Shown here piece after piece: positions 36,879 through 45,764 of a DNA stretch of 64,000 nucleotides. The DNA lies in the NCBI GenBank assembly GCA_016235265.1, contig JACRLI010000024.1:1-64000 (forward strand). The letters run 5' to 3'. Position 1 is the first letter of the stretch; every line of letters begins with the position of its first letter. Made by a program: the position numbers and the translations under genes. The notes under the pieces are model-generated. The model had not been told where the DNA came from. It saw only the letters and a list, made by a program, of their open reading frames with translations, and made no database searches. Origin of the DNA: Candidatus Eisenbacteria bacterium. GTDB taxonomy: Bacteria > Eisenbacteria > RBG-16-71-46 > JACRLI01.

Positions 36879-37762
36879 CGCGTTCCCCCCTTCTCCCCGG
36901 CGAACACCGACGGCTCGATGCCGCGGTTGATCCGGTAGTTGCTCAGCGTCATGACCAGGTCCCCCTGGGGAGGTATGCCGGCGATCGGAAGCGTGAACGA
37001 CGCCCGCGCCAGGATGCGGCCGATCACCCAGTATTGCCCGTCCACGCGGACTCGCTCCACCACGCAGTTGTCCAGGGACTTGAAGAACAGCGGCGCGGGC
37101 GATGTGCCGCGGTACCAGAACTCCTCGCGCACGATCACGAACTCGTTGGTGTTCACCCACATCCGGCCGCTGGGCAGCGGGTAGAGGGCGGAGCGGGGTT
37201 CGAAGGAGATGCGATAGATCACGTGCCCGCCCACGATGTCGCGCCCCAGGATCTCGAACCGGTACATCCGTCGCAGCCGGGGGTCGAAGGCGAACTGGAT
37301 GATCTGCTCGCTCATGCTGCGGTCGGCGCGTACCTGGACGTTGTTGCTCCCGCTGCGGCGCAGGACCACTTCGCGCATCCGGTCGGGGCGCTCCTGGTAG
37401 ATGCGCGAGACCTGCTCCATGATGGTGAGCACCGAATCCTGCCGCCCGGGGTGCCGGGCGACCACGCGGGCGTAGAGGTCATAGACCTGGTCCTGCAGCA
37501 GGGAGTCGCGCCGGGCCTCCCCGGCCGCGATGCGGTCCAGGATATCGTCGAGACTCATCCGGCGGGCCTTCACCTCCACCTCGCGCAGGGTGATGCGGGG
37601 CGTCGGAAGGGTGTCCTCGAGAGCCAGGGTGGCGGGCGGCGGGCCGGCCGGGGTGTCCTGTGGACCGGGGGTCTCCGCGGGCGCGGCGGGGACCGGGACG
37701 GAGCAGGCCAGCAGGGCCAAGAGGCCCAGGCGGCCCAGTTCATGGGTAAACTTGCGGAGCAT
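36875..37762 (-). CDS. Exported protein with LolA-like fold, partner of the barrel gene
   Basis: 295 residues. The signal peptide is at 1-27 (LGLLALLACSVPVPAAPAE; the Cys could be lipidated). Residues 60-110 are helical and basic. From about 130 on, strands such as ADRSMSEQIIQF, RMYRFEILGRDIVGGHVIYRISFEP and SGRMWVNTNEFVIVREEF resemble outer-membrane lipoprotein-sorting (LolA/LppX) folds that bind acyl chains. Coupled by a four-base overlap to the barrel gene, it may deliver substrate to that barrel (inference). The ATG at 37762 has AGGGAG upstream. Confidence 0.78.
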   Translation of the reverse strand: MLRKFTHELGRLGLLALLACSVPVPAAPAETPGPQDTPAGPPPATLALEDTLPTPRITLREVEVKARRMSLDDILDRIAAGEARRDSLLQDQVYDLYARVVARHPGRQDSVLTIMEQVSRIYQERPDRMREVVLRRSGSNNVQVRADRSMSEQIIQFAFDPRLRRMYRFEILGRDIVGGHVIYRISFEPRSALYPLPSGRMWVNTNEFVIVREEFWYRGTSPAPLFFKSLDNCVVERVRVDGQYWVIGRILARASFTLPIAGIPPQGDLVMTLSNYRINRGIEPSVFAGEKGGTR

Positions 37763-37975
37763 GGTCTCACTCCCTCGGGCTCGTTGCATGGCAAAGGCTT
37801 ACGGTGACCCGCATGAACCGGGTCGCGGCCACAGACTATCCCGCTGCCCGCGCGGTGTCCACCTCGGCCGGCATGGTAGCCGTAATGGGTCTTATTATGG
37901 GGTCTTCAGCATCTCATGGGTTTTGAACATAGAAGGGAGACTCGCAATTTGGGCACTCACGAAAGGAGTCGAGGA

Positions 37976-39136
<1,161 letters not shown>

Positions 39137-39173
39137 CACCCGCGTGAGCGGCGCCCGGCGCCGCGAAGCAGGA

Positions 39174-39201
39174 ACGGGCGGCTCCCCACGGAGCCGCCCG
39201 T
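39174..39201. terminator. Terminator of the ompA-like gene
   Basis: A perfect 12-bp stem (ACGGGCGGCTCC and complement) with loop CCAC, 37 bases after the ompA-like stop, followed by GCTATTT. The convergent two-component operon could also use it. Confidence 0.8.
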
Positions 39202-39313
39202 GCTATTTCGGCCCGGCCGCGAGCGCCGGGCCCACTCCGGGCGTGCGAAGTCGAGCGCCGCGCGGCCGTCGCGCCACACCGGCTCGTGCAGCCGCGTGCG
39301 GCCCGTGCGGCCG

Positions 39314-40078
39314 TCACAGCAGCTCGCGCAGCCTCGCGTAGCCCGCGCGGCTCACGGGCAGTTCCTTGCCGTCCTTGAGGATCGCCACCCGGCTGTCGCG
39401 CGCGTAGAGCTCCAGCCGCTCGAGCCGCTCCACGTTCAGCACCCAGGAGCGGTGGATGCGCACGAACCGGTCCGGATCCAGCCCCGCGGCAAGCTCGGAG
39501 ATGGGCTGCGCTTTCAGGAAGGCGCGGCCCTCGCTGTGGATCTCCACGTAGTCGTCTTTCGCCTCGATCCAGTCCAGCTTGTCCGCGGGAATCACGTGGA
39601 CCCGCGCGCCGTCCTTGACCAGCACCCGCTCCGCGTGCCGGCCGGGCGGGCGGGCGGCCGCCGCCAGCGCGGCGGCGGGCGGGGCGGGCGACGCCGGCGC
39701 CCCCGCCGCGAGCCGCTCGCGCACCCGCGCGATGGCTGCCGCCAGCCGCTCGCGCCCCACGGGCTTCATCACGTAGTCCACCGCGTGCACCTCGAAGGCG
39801 CGCAGGGCGTACTCGTCGTAGGCGGTCACGAACACCACGGCGGGCGGGTGCTCCAGGAGCTCCAGCACCTCGAAGCCGTCCAGCTTGGGCATCTGCACGT
39901 CCAGCAGCACCAGGCCCGGGGCGCGCTCGGCGATGCTCTTGAGCGCCTCGAACCCGTTGGCGCACTCGCCCGCCAGATCCACGTCCGGCTCGGCGGCCAG
40001 GTACTCGCGGAGCAGCGCCCGGGCGGGCGCTTCGTCGTCCACGATCAGCGCGCGGATGCGACGCGATTCAGCAGCCAC
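39314..40078 (-). CDS. LytTR-family response regulator
   Basis: 254 residues. The receiver domain (8-122) has acidic pocket DDE, phospho-acceptor Asp in LVLLDVQMP, Thr/Ala switch VTAYDEY and Lys in VMKPVGR. An Ala/Pro linker leads to a LytTR DNA-binding domain (about 150-250: VHVIPADKLDWIEAKDDYVEIH, HRSWVLNVERL). It is activated by the upstream kinase, whose gene it overlaps by 11 bases. Last gene of a four-gene operon. Confidence 0.96.
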   Translation of the reverse strand: MAAESRRIRALIVDDEAPARALLREYLAAEPDVDLAGECANGFEALKSIAERAPGLVLLDVQMPKLDGFEVLELLEHPPAVVFVTAYDEYALRAFEVHAVDYVMKPVGRERLAAAIARVRERLAAGAPASPAPPAAALAAAARPPGRHAERVLVKDGARVHVIPADKLDWIEAKDDYVEIHSEGRAFLKAQPISELAAGLDPDRFVRIHRSWVLNVERLERLELYARDSRVAILKDGKELPVSRAGYARLRELL

Positions 40079-41150
40079 CGGGGCCTCCTGCTTCGTACGC
40101 GACCGCCGGCAGCCTCAGGCGCACGCGGAACGAGTCCGGCTCGCGGAACACCTCCACCCGCGTGGCCGCGGGATCCAGCGCTTCGAGCCGGCGGCGGACG
40201 TTCTCCAGGCCCATGCCCTGTCCGCGGCGCGGCGGCGCCTCCGGGTCGCGCGGGTTGGCCACCTCGATCTCCAGCGACGCACCCCGCACGCAGGCCTCGA
40301 TGCGCACCGTGCCGCCCTCCACCCGGTCGGCCACGCCGTGCTTGACCGCGTTCTCCACCAGCGGCTGGATCAGCAGCGGCGGAACCGCGCACGCGCACGC
40401 CTCCGGGCTGACCTGCTTCCCGACCGCCAGCCGCTCGCCGAATCGCACCTGCTCGATGCCCAGGTACAGCTCCGCCAGCGCCAGCTCCTCCGCCAGGCTC
40501 ACCCTGGGGCGCGCCCCGAGGCCCAGGCTCACGCGCAGGAACTCGCCCAGCAACTGGCACATGCGGCGCGCCGCCTCCGGCTGCCCGCCGGCCAGCGCGC
40601 TGATCGAGTTGAGGCTGTTGAACAGGAAGTGCGGGTGGAGCTGCGAGCGAAGCGCGCGCAGTTCCGCTTCGCGCGCGGTCACCTGCGTCTCGAGCAGGCG
40701 CCGCTCGGCCATCCGGGCCGTCTCCACGATCAGCAGGAAGTAATGAAATGCCATGGACTGCGCGTACAGCACCACGCCGGCTGCGCCCAGCGCGGTCGCG
40801 TCGCGCACCAGCCACGCGCTCTCGATCGGCCGCTGCGTGATGCGCGCCAGCGCCGCCGCCCACGCCGCCCCCAGCGCCACCCACACCGCGCTGGCCAGGC
40901 CGGAGGCGACGGCCACCACCGCCAGCAAGCGCTCGGGGGGAGTCGTCGCCAGGGGATTGGCGCGGCACACCCACCACGCCGAGAGGCAGGCGAACGCGTA
41001 GAACAATGTGAGCGGGGCCAGGAAGGCCACCATCTCCGGGGTGGGACGGGGGCGGACGGTGCCCAGCATCACCGCGAGCAGCGCGCCGATTCCGGCCCAC
41101 GCCGCGAGGTAGAGCGCCTGCCGGACCCGGCTCGCCAGCAGCGGATGCAT
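40068..41150 (-). CDS. LytS/YehU-type sensor histidine kinase
   Basis: 360 residues. About four transmembrane helices in the first 150 residues, a linker helix, then the His_kinase box LRSQLHPHFLFNSLNSISAL with the phospho-acceptor His. The HATPase has N-box LIQPLVENAVKHG and G-box GQGMGLENVRRRL. All catalytic elements are present. The signal is sensed in the membrane; the two LiaF/DUF5668-like genes upstream suggest envelope stress (inference). Confidence 0.95.
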   Translation of the reverse strand: MHPLLASRVRQALYLAAWAGIGALLAVMLGTVRPRPTPEMVAFLAPLTLFYAFACLSAWWVCRANPLATTPPERLLAVVAVASGLASAVWVALGAAWAAALARITQRPIESAWLVRDATALGAAGVVLYAQSMAFHYFLLIVETARMAERRLLETQVTAREAELRALRSQLHPHFLFNSLNSISALAGGQPEAARRMCQLLGEFLRVSLGLGARPRVSLAEELALAELYLGIEQVRFGERLAVGKQVSPEACACAVPPLLIQPLVENAVKHGVADRVEGGTVRIEACVRGASLEIEVANPRDPEAPPRRGQGMGLENVRRRLEALDPAATRVEVFREPDSFRVRLRLPAVAYEAGGPGGC

Positions 41151-41153
41151 GGG

Positions 41154-42185
41154 TCAGTTCTTGATCACCAGGCTGCCCATCAGCACCACGCCGGTGATGA
41201 GCAGGCGCCGGGAAGGCCCGGGGGGCGGGCGCCGCGAGTGGTCCTCCACGGTGCCCATGATGGTGGTGCCCTGGAACTCCACCGCCCAGTCATCGGGCAC
41301 GAACAGGTTCACCCCGCCCATGACCAGGTTGGTTTCCAGGTAGGCCCTGCTGTCGGCCATGCGCGCGGAGCGCATGTCAATGTCCGCTCCGCCCATGCCG
41401 GCGAGCACCACGCCACGACGGAAGTCCTGCATGCTCACCTTGCGGGAGACACTCGAGAGCAGGGCGTCCACGGTGAAGTCGGCGTCCCCGTGCGCGCGGG
41501 CGCCCTGACCCAGACCGGAGTCCTGCGCATCCTGTCCGAATGCGGAACCTGGCCCCGGGCCGGATTCGCCCGCGGAACCGGGAACCGGGCCTTGTTCACC
41601 CGCGAAGCCCGGCATCGGTCCCGGCCCGCCCGAGGATCCCGGAATCGGTCCCGACCCACCCGAGGATTCCGGCATCGAACCGGCTTCGCCCTGCGGCGGC
41701 GGCCCGGAAGTCGGGCCCGTCGCGCCCGTAGTGTGCGTGCCCGAGGGCTCGCCCCACAGGCCCCCGATGATCACGCGGCCTGCCCCCCGCACGTCACCTC
41801 GCTCGCTCCAGCTGCGGCGCTCCCAGCGGCCGTTGCGGTGCACCCAGAACCCCCAGCGCGCGGAGCGGCCCCGCATCAGCGCGATCCCCCACCAGATGAG
41901 CAGCAGCGGCGTGAGCGCCCAGATGCTGCCGTGCACCACGCCCGCCTCCCGGAGCAGCATCCAGAAACCGATGGCGGCGCATACCACGCCGACGAACGCG
42001 GACGGCCGGCACAGCACCCCGGTGAGCCGCGCCACCCCGTAGATCAGCAGCAGCGCGGGCCACCACCGCAACACGCTGCCGGCCGTGGCCAGCCCCAGGT
42101 TGTCCAGGGTGAAGAGCACGCCGAGCGTGATGACGAGCACGCCGAGGATCACCCGTCCCGTGACGCGATCGGTGTCAACCGTCAT
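41154..42185 (-). CDS. LiaF-like membrane protein with tandem-repeat linker
   Basis: 343 residues. Four hydrophobic segments (about 11-28, 42-58, 64-80, 88-104) form a DUF5668-type membrane unit. The C-terminal 110 residues match the LiaF/cell-wall-active-antibiotics domain (VSMQDFRRGVVLAGMGGADIDMRSA, NLVMGGVNLFVPDDWAV). Between them lies a flexible Pro/Gly/Ser linker with ten-residue repeats of GPxPGSxGxx type (179-215). LiaF proteins restrain LytS/LiaS-type kinases; the kinase gene begins 3 bases downstream. Confidence 0.88.
   Translation of the reverse strand: MTVDTDRVTGRVILGVLVITLGVLFTLDNLGLATAGSVLRWWPALLLIYGVARLTGVLCRPSAFVGVVCAAIGFWMLLREAGVVHGSIWALTPLLLIWWGIALMRGRSARWGFWVHRNGRWERRSWSERGDVRGAGRVIIGGLWGEPSGTHTTGATGPTSGPPPQGEAGSMPESSGGSGPIPGSSGGPGPMPGFAGEQGPVPGSAGESGPGPGSAFGQDAQDSGLGQGARAHGDADFTVDALLSSVSRKVSMQDFRRGVVLAGMGGADIDMRSARMADSRAYLETNLVMGGVNLFVPDDWAVEFQGTTIMGTVEDHSRRPPPGPSRRLLITGVVLMGSLVIKN
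41541..41651 (-). repeat. Coding tandem repeat in the LiaF-like gene
   Basis: Three and a half copies of a 30-base unit encoding GPIPGSSGGP, GPMPGFAGEQ, GPVPGSAGES and GPGPGSA. The copies have diverged at synonymous and non-synonymous sites. Confidence 0.7.
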
Positions 42186-42894
42186 GCCGAACCTCGTTTC
42201 GCGGATTCGTGGCCCTGCCCACAGCGATCGCCAGCATCATGCCAGCCAGCACCAGCAGCGGCAAGGCCGGCCACAGGTGCACCACGACGGCGATCGCCGC
42301 GTGCCCCAGCGCCACGAGGCAGCCCAGCGGGTGCGCGGCCGCGGCGTGCAGGTGCAGCCGGGGAAGCACGGCCAGAACCGCGAACCAGGCGAAGGTGGTG
42401 CCCAGCACCGCGGCCAGGGCGAACCACGCGGCGTGCCCGGGGGAATTGGAAGCGCGGTGCGCGCGGTGGTGGGACGGCGGCGGCACGGGGGCCGCGTGCG
42501 GGTGTGCCGTCGCGGGTCCTGCCCCGGCGTGCGCGGCCCGGTCCGCCTCCTGCGCGCTCTCTTGCGCGTGCCGGCGCCGCGGCGCCGCCTCGCGCTCCTC
42601 GAATGCGCCCACCACGATGCCCGCGCCCACCGCCACGATGAGCAGCGGCCAGGACTGCTCGAACGACATGCCCCGCCAGCCTTCGTTGCACCCGAAGCAC
42701 ACCGCCCCCAGCAGCAGGAAGGTCACGGCCGAACCCAGCTTCTGCTCCGCCAGGTACGCCACGCCGAACAGAACCGGGATTGCCGGCCACAGGGTCTCCA
42801 CGGACACCTCCACGGCGCCGAGCCGTGCCAGCAGGAGCGTGGCGCCCAGGAGAACCAGCGCCAGCCCCCACACGATGGATCGGGTGTCGCGCAC
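42175..42894 (-). CDS. DUF5668-like integral membrane protein
   Basis: 239 residues. Three N-terminal hydrophobic helices (8-26, 36-52, 56-72 and a fourth near 85-98), a His/Ala/Pro-rich hydrophilic loop (about 100-150), and three more helices at the C-terminus. LWPAIPVLFGVAYL is typical of the DUF5668/LiaI-like unit, so it likely belongs with the following LiaF-like gene, which it overlaps by 11 bases. First gene of the operon. Confidence 0.8.
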   Translation of the reverse strand: MRDTRSIVWGLALVLLGATLLLARLGAVEVSVETLWPAIPVLFGVAYLAEQKLGSAVTFLLLGAVCFGCNEGWRGMSFEQSWPLLIVAVGAGIVVGAFEEREAAPRRRHAQESAQEADRAAHAGAGPATAHPHAAPVPPPSHHRAHRASNSPGHAAWFALAAVLGTTFAWFAVLAVLPRLHLHAAAAHPLGCLVALGHAAIAVVVHLWPALPLLVLAGMMLAIAVGRATNPRNEVRHDG

Positions 42895-43055
42895 TTCGAG
42901 CCTCCTCTCTCTCCGTTTCGGGGCCGCGGGACCGTCTCACGACCTCCACGGAGGAGACTACGGCCCGCGGCACGCGGAATCTCACGGATTTCGGCGAACG
43001 GAGGAGTTTCGTCGGTGAACGGTGCGGGCGGGGGACCCCGCGGCGGCAGACTTGG

Positions 43056-43131
43056 GATGAGGCGGCGGAACCAGGATGAAGCGGCGGAACCAGAATGAAG
43101 CGGCGGAACCAGAATGAAGCGGCGGACCGGG
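43056..43131. repeat. 19-bp tandem repeat (four copies)
   Basis: Units 43056-43074, 43075-43093, 43094-43112 and 43113-43131 read GATGAAGCGGCGGAACCAG with one to a few changes, and a decayed fifth copy continues into 43150. The period is not a multiple of three and the array lies just past the stop of the reductoisomerase-like gene, so it is non-coding. Confidence 0.85.
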
Positions 43132-43153
43132 GATGAGGCGCCGGCGGCGCGGG

Positions 43154-44119
43154 CTACAGCCCCAGCTTCTCCCGGGTGGCCGCCATGTCCCGGTGGCGGG
43201 CTGCGGCACGGAGGGTCTTCATGCGCGCGGGCCCGTCGGCGGCCACGGCGTCGCGGTGGCGCGAGAAGCGGCCGTCGCGGATTTCGTCCAGGAGCGCGGC
43301 GAACACCGGGCGCAACGCGGCGGCGATGCGCGGGGAGCGCGTGAGGTCGCCGAAGAGCGCCGTGGGGCTGATGCGGTCACGCATGCCCTCCACGCCGCCA
43401 TCGTGGATCAGTTGCGCGGTGAGATTCACCTGGTGCACGCACTCGAGGTAGGCCATCTCGGGCGGGTAGCCCGCGTCCAGCAGGGTGTCGAACGCGGTGC
43501 CCACCAGCGACGTGAGCCCGCCGCACAGCACCGCCTGCTCGCCGAACAGGTCCACCTCGGCCTCCTGGCGCGCGGTGCACTCGAGCACTCCCGCGCGGGC
43601 GCAGCCGATAGCGGCGGCGTAGGCCAGTCCCAGCGCGCGCAGCCCCGCGTCGGCGGGATCGGAGAGCGCCAGGAACGCGGTGACGCCCAGCCCCTCGGTG
43701 AAGCGCGACCGCACCAGCGAGCCAGGGCCGGCGGGGGCCACGCAGGCGGTCTTCGCTCCCGGAGGCAGGTCCAGCCCGGCGAAGACCAGGTTGTAGGCGT
43801 GGGCCAGCACGAACACACACCCGGGCGCCCACGCGCCCGCGAGGCCCCGGACCAGCTCCGGCATGGCCTCGTCGGGCACCAGCAGCGCGGCCAGGTGGGC
43901 GGCGCGCGCGCCCTCCTCCAGCCCGGTCACCGTCAGCCCCTCGCCACGCGCGGCGTCCGCGGACGCGCTGCCGTCGCGCAGCGCCACGCGCACGTCCACG
44001 CCGGAGTCCCTGAGGTTCAGCGACTGGGCGCGGCCCTGGTTGCCGTAGCCGAACACCGTCACGCGCAGTCCGCGCAACGGCTCCAGCGGCGCCTCGGAAA
44101 CCCCGTAGCGCGGGATCAT
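43154..44119 (-). CDS. Ketol-acid reductoisomerase-like protein, divergent active site
   Basis: 321 residues, near class I IlvC length. The Rossmann motif GYGNQG is at 24-29. The IlvC C-domain is clear: EVDLFGEQAVLCGGL (187-201), YPPEMAYLECVHQVNL (218-233) and the Ser in RISPTALFGD. Comparing with class I enzymes, the His of the AHxxN motif (107), Asp 190, Glu 194 and Glu 227 are kept. The Lys of the APKGPG motif is Ala (130), and the second metal-ligand Glu of the ECxHE motif is Gln (231). No ilvB, ilvN, ilvD or leu gene is nearby. It may have lost or changed the isomerase reaction while keeping NAD(P)H binding. It is transcribed after nothing obvious; the TPR gene lies 6 bases downstream. 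Confidence 0.85.
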   Translation of the reverse strand: MIPRYGVSEAPLEPLRGLRVTVFGYGNQGRAQSLNLRDSGVDVRVALRDGSASADAARGEGLTVTGLEEGARAAHLAALLVPDEAMPELVRGLAGAWAPGCVFVLAHAYNLVFAGLDLPPGAKTACVAPAGPGSLVRSRFTEGLGVTAFLALSDPADAGLRALGLAYAAAIGCARAGVLECTARQEAEVDLFGEQAVLCGGLTSLVGTAFDTLLDAGYPPEMAYLECVHQVNLTAQLIHDGGVEGMRDRISPTALFGDLTRSPRIAAALRPVFAALLDEIRDGRFSRHRDAVAADGPARMKTLRAAARHRDMAATREKLGL

Positions 44120-44125
44120 CGGCGC

Positions 44126-45379
44126 CTAGATCGGCGTGAAGAGGATCTTGAAGAACTCCTGGTCCTGCACGAATCCGTGGATCTCGCCCTTCTTCGGGTA
44201 GAACAGGCACAGGATCTTGTACTTGTCGATGCTGTGCGTGTACACCCGGTCCGGCGGGCCCAGCCGGGCCAGGATCCCGGCCGCCTGGCTCTTCGGGGCC
44301 GGCTTGAGTTCCGGCTTGAGGACCTGCTGGCCCTTCACCAGGACCGCGAAGGTGCTGAGAGCCCCGTTGGCGAGCGAGGAGTTTCCGCTCGCGGCCTCCG
44401 CCAGGCGCATGTAGCCGAACGGCTCGTAGGGCTCCGCGGCGACCAGGCCCTTGGCCATCGCGATGGCCGAGGTGGAGTCGTGACCCTGGGTCATCGAGGA
44501 GATGCAGTACCCGATGACCGTGGTGTCCTTGGGGTTGTTGGCCAGGTACTTCTGGTAATAGGTCACGGCCTTCAGGAACATCGAATCACGCTGCGCGCCT
44601 TTGGGTGTTCCGATGGCCTTGTTGGTGTAGCAGTCGCCGATGGTGACCAGCGAATTGGTGTCGCCCATGGCCACCAGTTGCTCGGCGGTGACCACCGCGG
44701 ACTCCCAGTCCTGGGCGCGCATGTAGGTGACCACCGAGTTGGTGAGGCTGGCGAACAGGTTGTCCTTGGCGAGCTGGTAGTCGGGCTTGACCTCCAGCGC
44801 CTTGCGGTAGGCCTGCACCGCCTCCGCGTGCCGTCCCAGCTTGCCCAGCGCGTTGCCCCGCAGCGACCAGCACTTCTCGTCGTCCGCCTTGAGCAAGATC
44901 GCCTCGTCGGCCATCTCCAGGCACTGGCGGAACTTCTGGGTGGTCTGGGCCAGCACCGCCCGCACCTCGACCTTGCTGGTGTCCGGCTGCTTGCCCAGCG
45001 AGTCCTCCACCTCCAGGCCGTTCTGGAGCTGGACGGCCGCCGCATTGAAGCGCTTGATGTAGTAGTAGTCGCGCGTGGTGGTCAGCTCCTTGAGCTGGTC
45101 CGCGTCGTTCTGGGCCTTGGCGATCTCGAGGCCCTTCGCCAGCACCTGCCCGGCGCGCGCCAGGGAGTCGCTCTCCGCGAGGGCGATCCCGTACTGCCGG
45201 TAGACGTCCGGCTTCTCCGGGTCCTCCTCGAGCGCCTTCGGACCGTTCATCAGGGCCCGCGGCCAGTTCTTCTGGCCCACGTACAGCTTGAGGCTGGTAT
45301 AGCCAACGCCGGCCAGGGCCAGCGAGTACACGACCATCAGGCCCACCAGCACCAGCGCCCAACGCAGGATCGATTTCAT
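44126..45379 (-). CDS. Membrane-anchored TPR-repeat protein
   Basis: 417 residues. One N-terminal transmembrane helix (about 6-26), then several TPR-like helical pairs; clearest are RALMNGPKALEEDPEKPDVYRQYGIA, CWSLRGNALGKLGRHAEAVQAYRKAL and AVTYYQKYLANNPKDTTV. Probably a periplasmic scaffold. The last 60 residues (GILARLGPPDRVYTHSIDKY...FYPKKGEIHGFVQ) look like a small extra domain. The ATG at 45379 is preferred to a GTG nine bases earlier. Confidence 0.87.
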   Translation of the reverse strand: MKSILRWALVLVGLMVVYSLALAGVGYTSLKLYVGQKNWPRALMNGPKALEEDPEKPDVYRQYGIALAESDSLARAGQVLAKGLEIAKAQNDADQLKELTTTRDYYYIKRFNAAAVQLQNGLEVEDSLGKQPDTSKVEVRAVLAQTTQKFRQCLEMADEAILLKADDEKCWSLRGNALGKLGRHAEAVQAYRKALEVKPDYQLAKDNLFASLTNSVVTYMRAQDWESAVVTAEQLVAMGDTNSLVTIGDCYTNKAIGTPKGAQRDSMFLKAVTYYQKYLANNPKDTTVIGYCISSMTQGHDSTSAIAMAKGLVAAEPYEPFGYMRLAEAASGNSSLANGALSTFAVLVKGQQVLKPELKPAPKSQAAGILARLGPPDRVYTHSIDKYKILCLFYPKKGEIHGFVQDQEFFKILFTPI

Positions 45380-45511
45380 GGTCAGCACGTCCTCTCCCTC
45401 GGGAAATCCCCACCACCAGTACCGGCGGCACCTTGCGTCCCGCGGACACGGGACCCGGCCCCGCGCGGGGCGCCGCGGGCCGATCCTCCGTCGTGGGAAC
45501 ATCTTGGGCCT

Positions 45512-45540
45512 AAATTAGAAAGGCGGGGGCAGCGCGTCAA
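45512..45540 (-). promoter_or_regulatory. Promoter for the TPR and reductoisomerase-like genes
   Basis: Minus strand: -35 TTGACG (45535-45540), a 17-base spacer, and -10 TAATTT (45512-45517), about 130 bases upstream of the TPR start. With a 6-base gap to the following gene, both would be on one transcript. Confidence 0.5.
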
Positions 45541-45578
45541 GGCCCACGTTGGGGAGGGTCCGGGCGGTGAACACGCAC

Positions 45579-45622
45579 AGGCGGCCCGCTCCCCACCCCT
45601 GGGGAGGTTGACCGGGCCGCCT
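45579..45622. terminator. Compound hairpin upstream of the TPR gene
   Basis: Outer arms AGGCGGCCCG and CGGGCCGCCT enclose an inner CTCCCC/GGGGAG stem. It lies between the PDZ-gene terminator and the TPR-gene promoter and may insulate them. The rest of the 385-base gap 45380-45764 shows no gene. Confidence 0.5.
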
Positions 45623-45730
45623 TGCGCGCACTCGGGAAGGCCCGTACCCGTCCGGACGGAGGTGCTGCAGAACCCGGACCGGCCTGCTTTCCCTGTGACC
45701 CCGGCGAGGCGGGCGCCCCGCCGGGGGTTT

Positions 45731-45764
45731 CCGAAGGCTCCGGCCCGGGGCCGGGGGCCTTCGG
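45731..45764 (-). terminator. Terminator of the PDZ-protein gene
   Basis: Arms CCGAAGG...CCTTCGG with a GC-rich inner stem, directly after the stop at 45765 on the minus strand. Confidence 0.7.
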
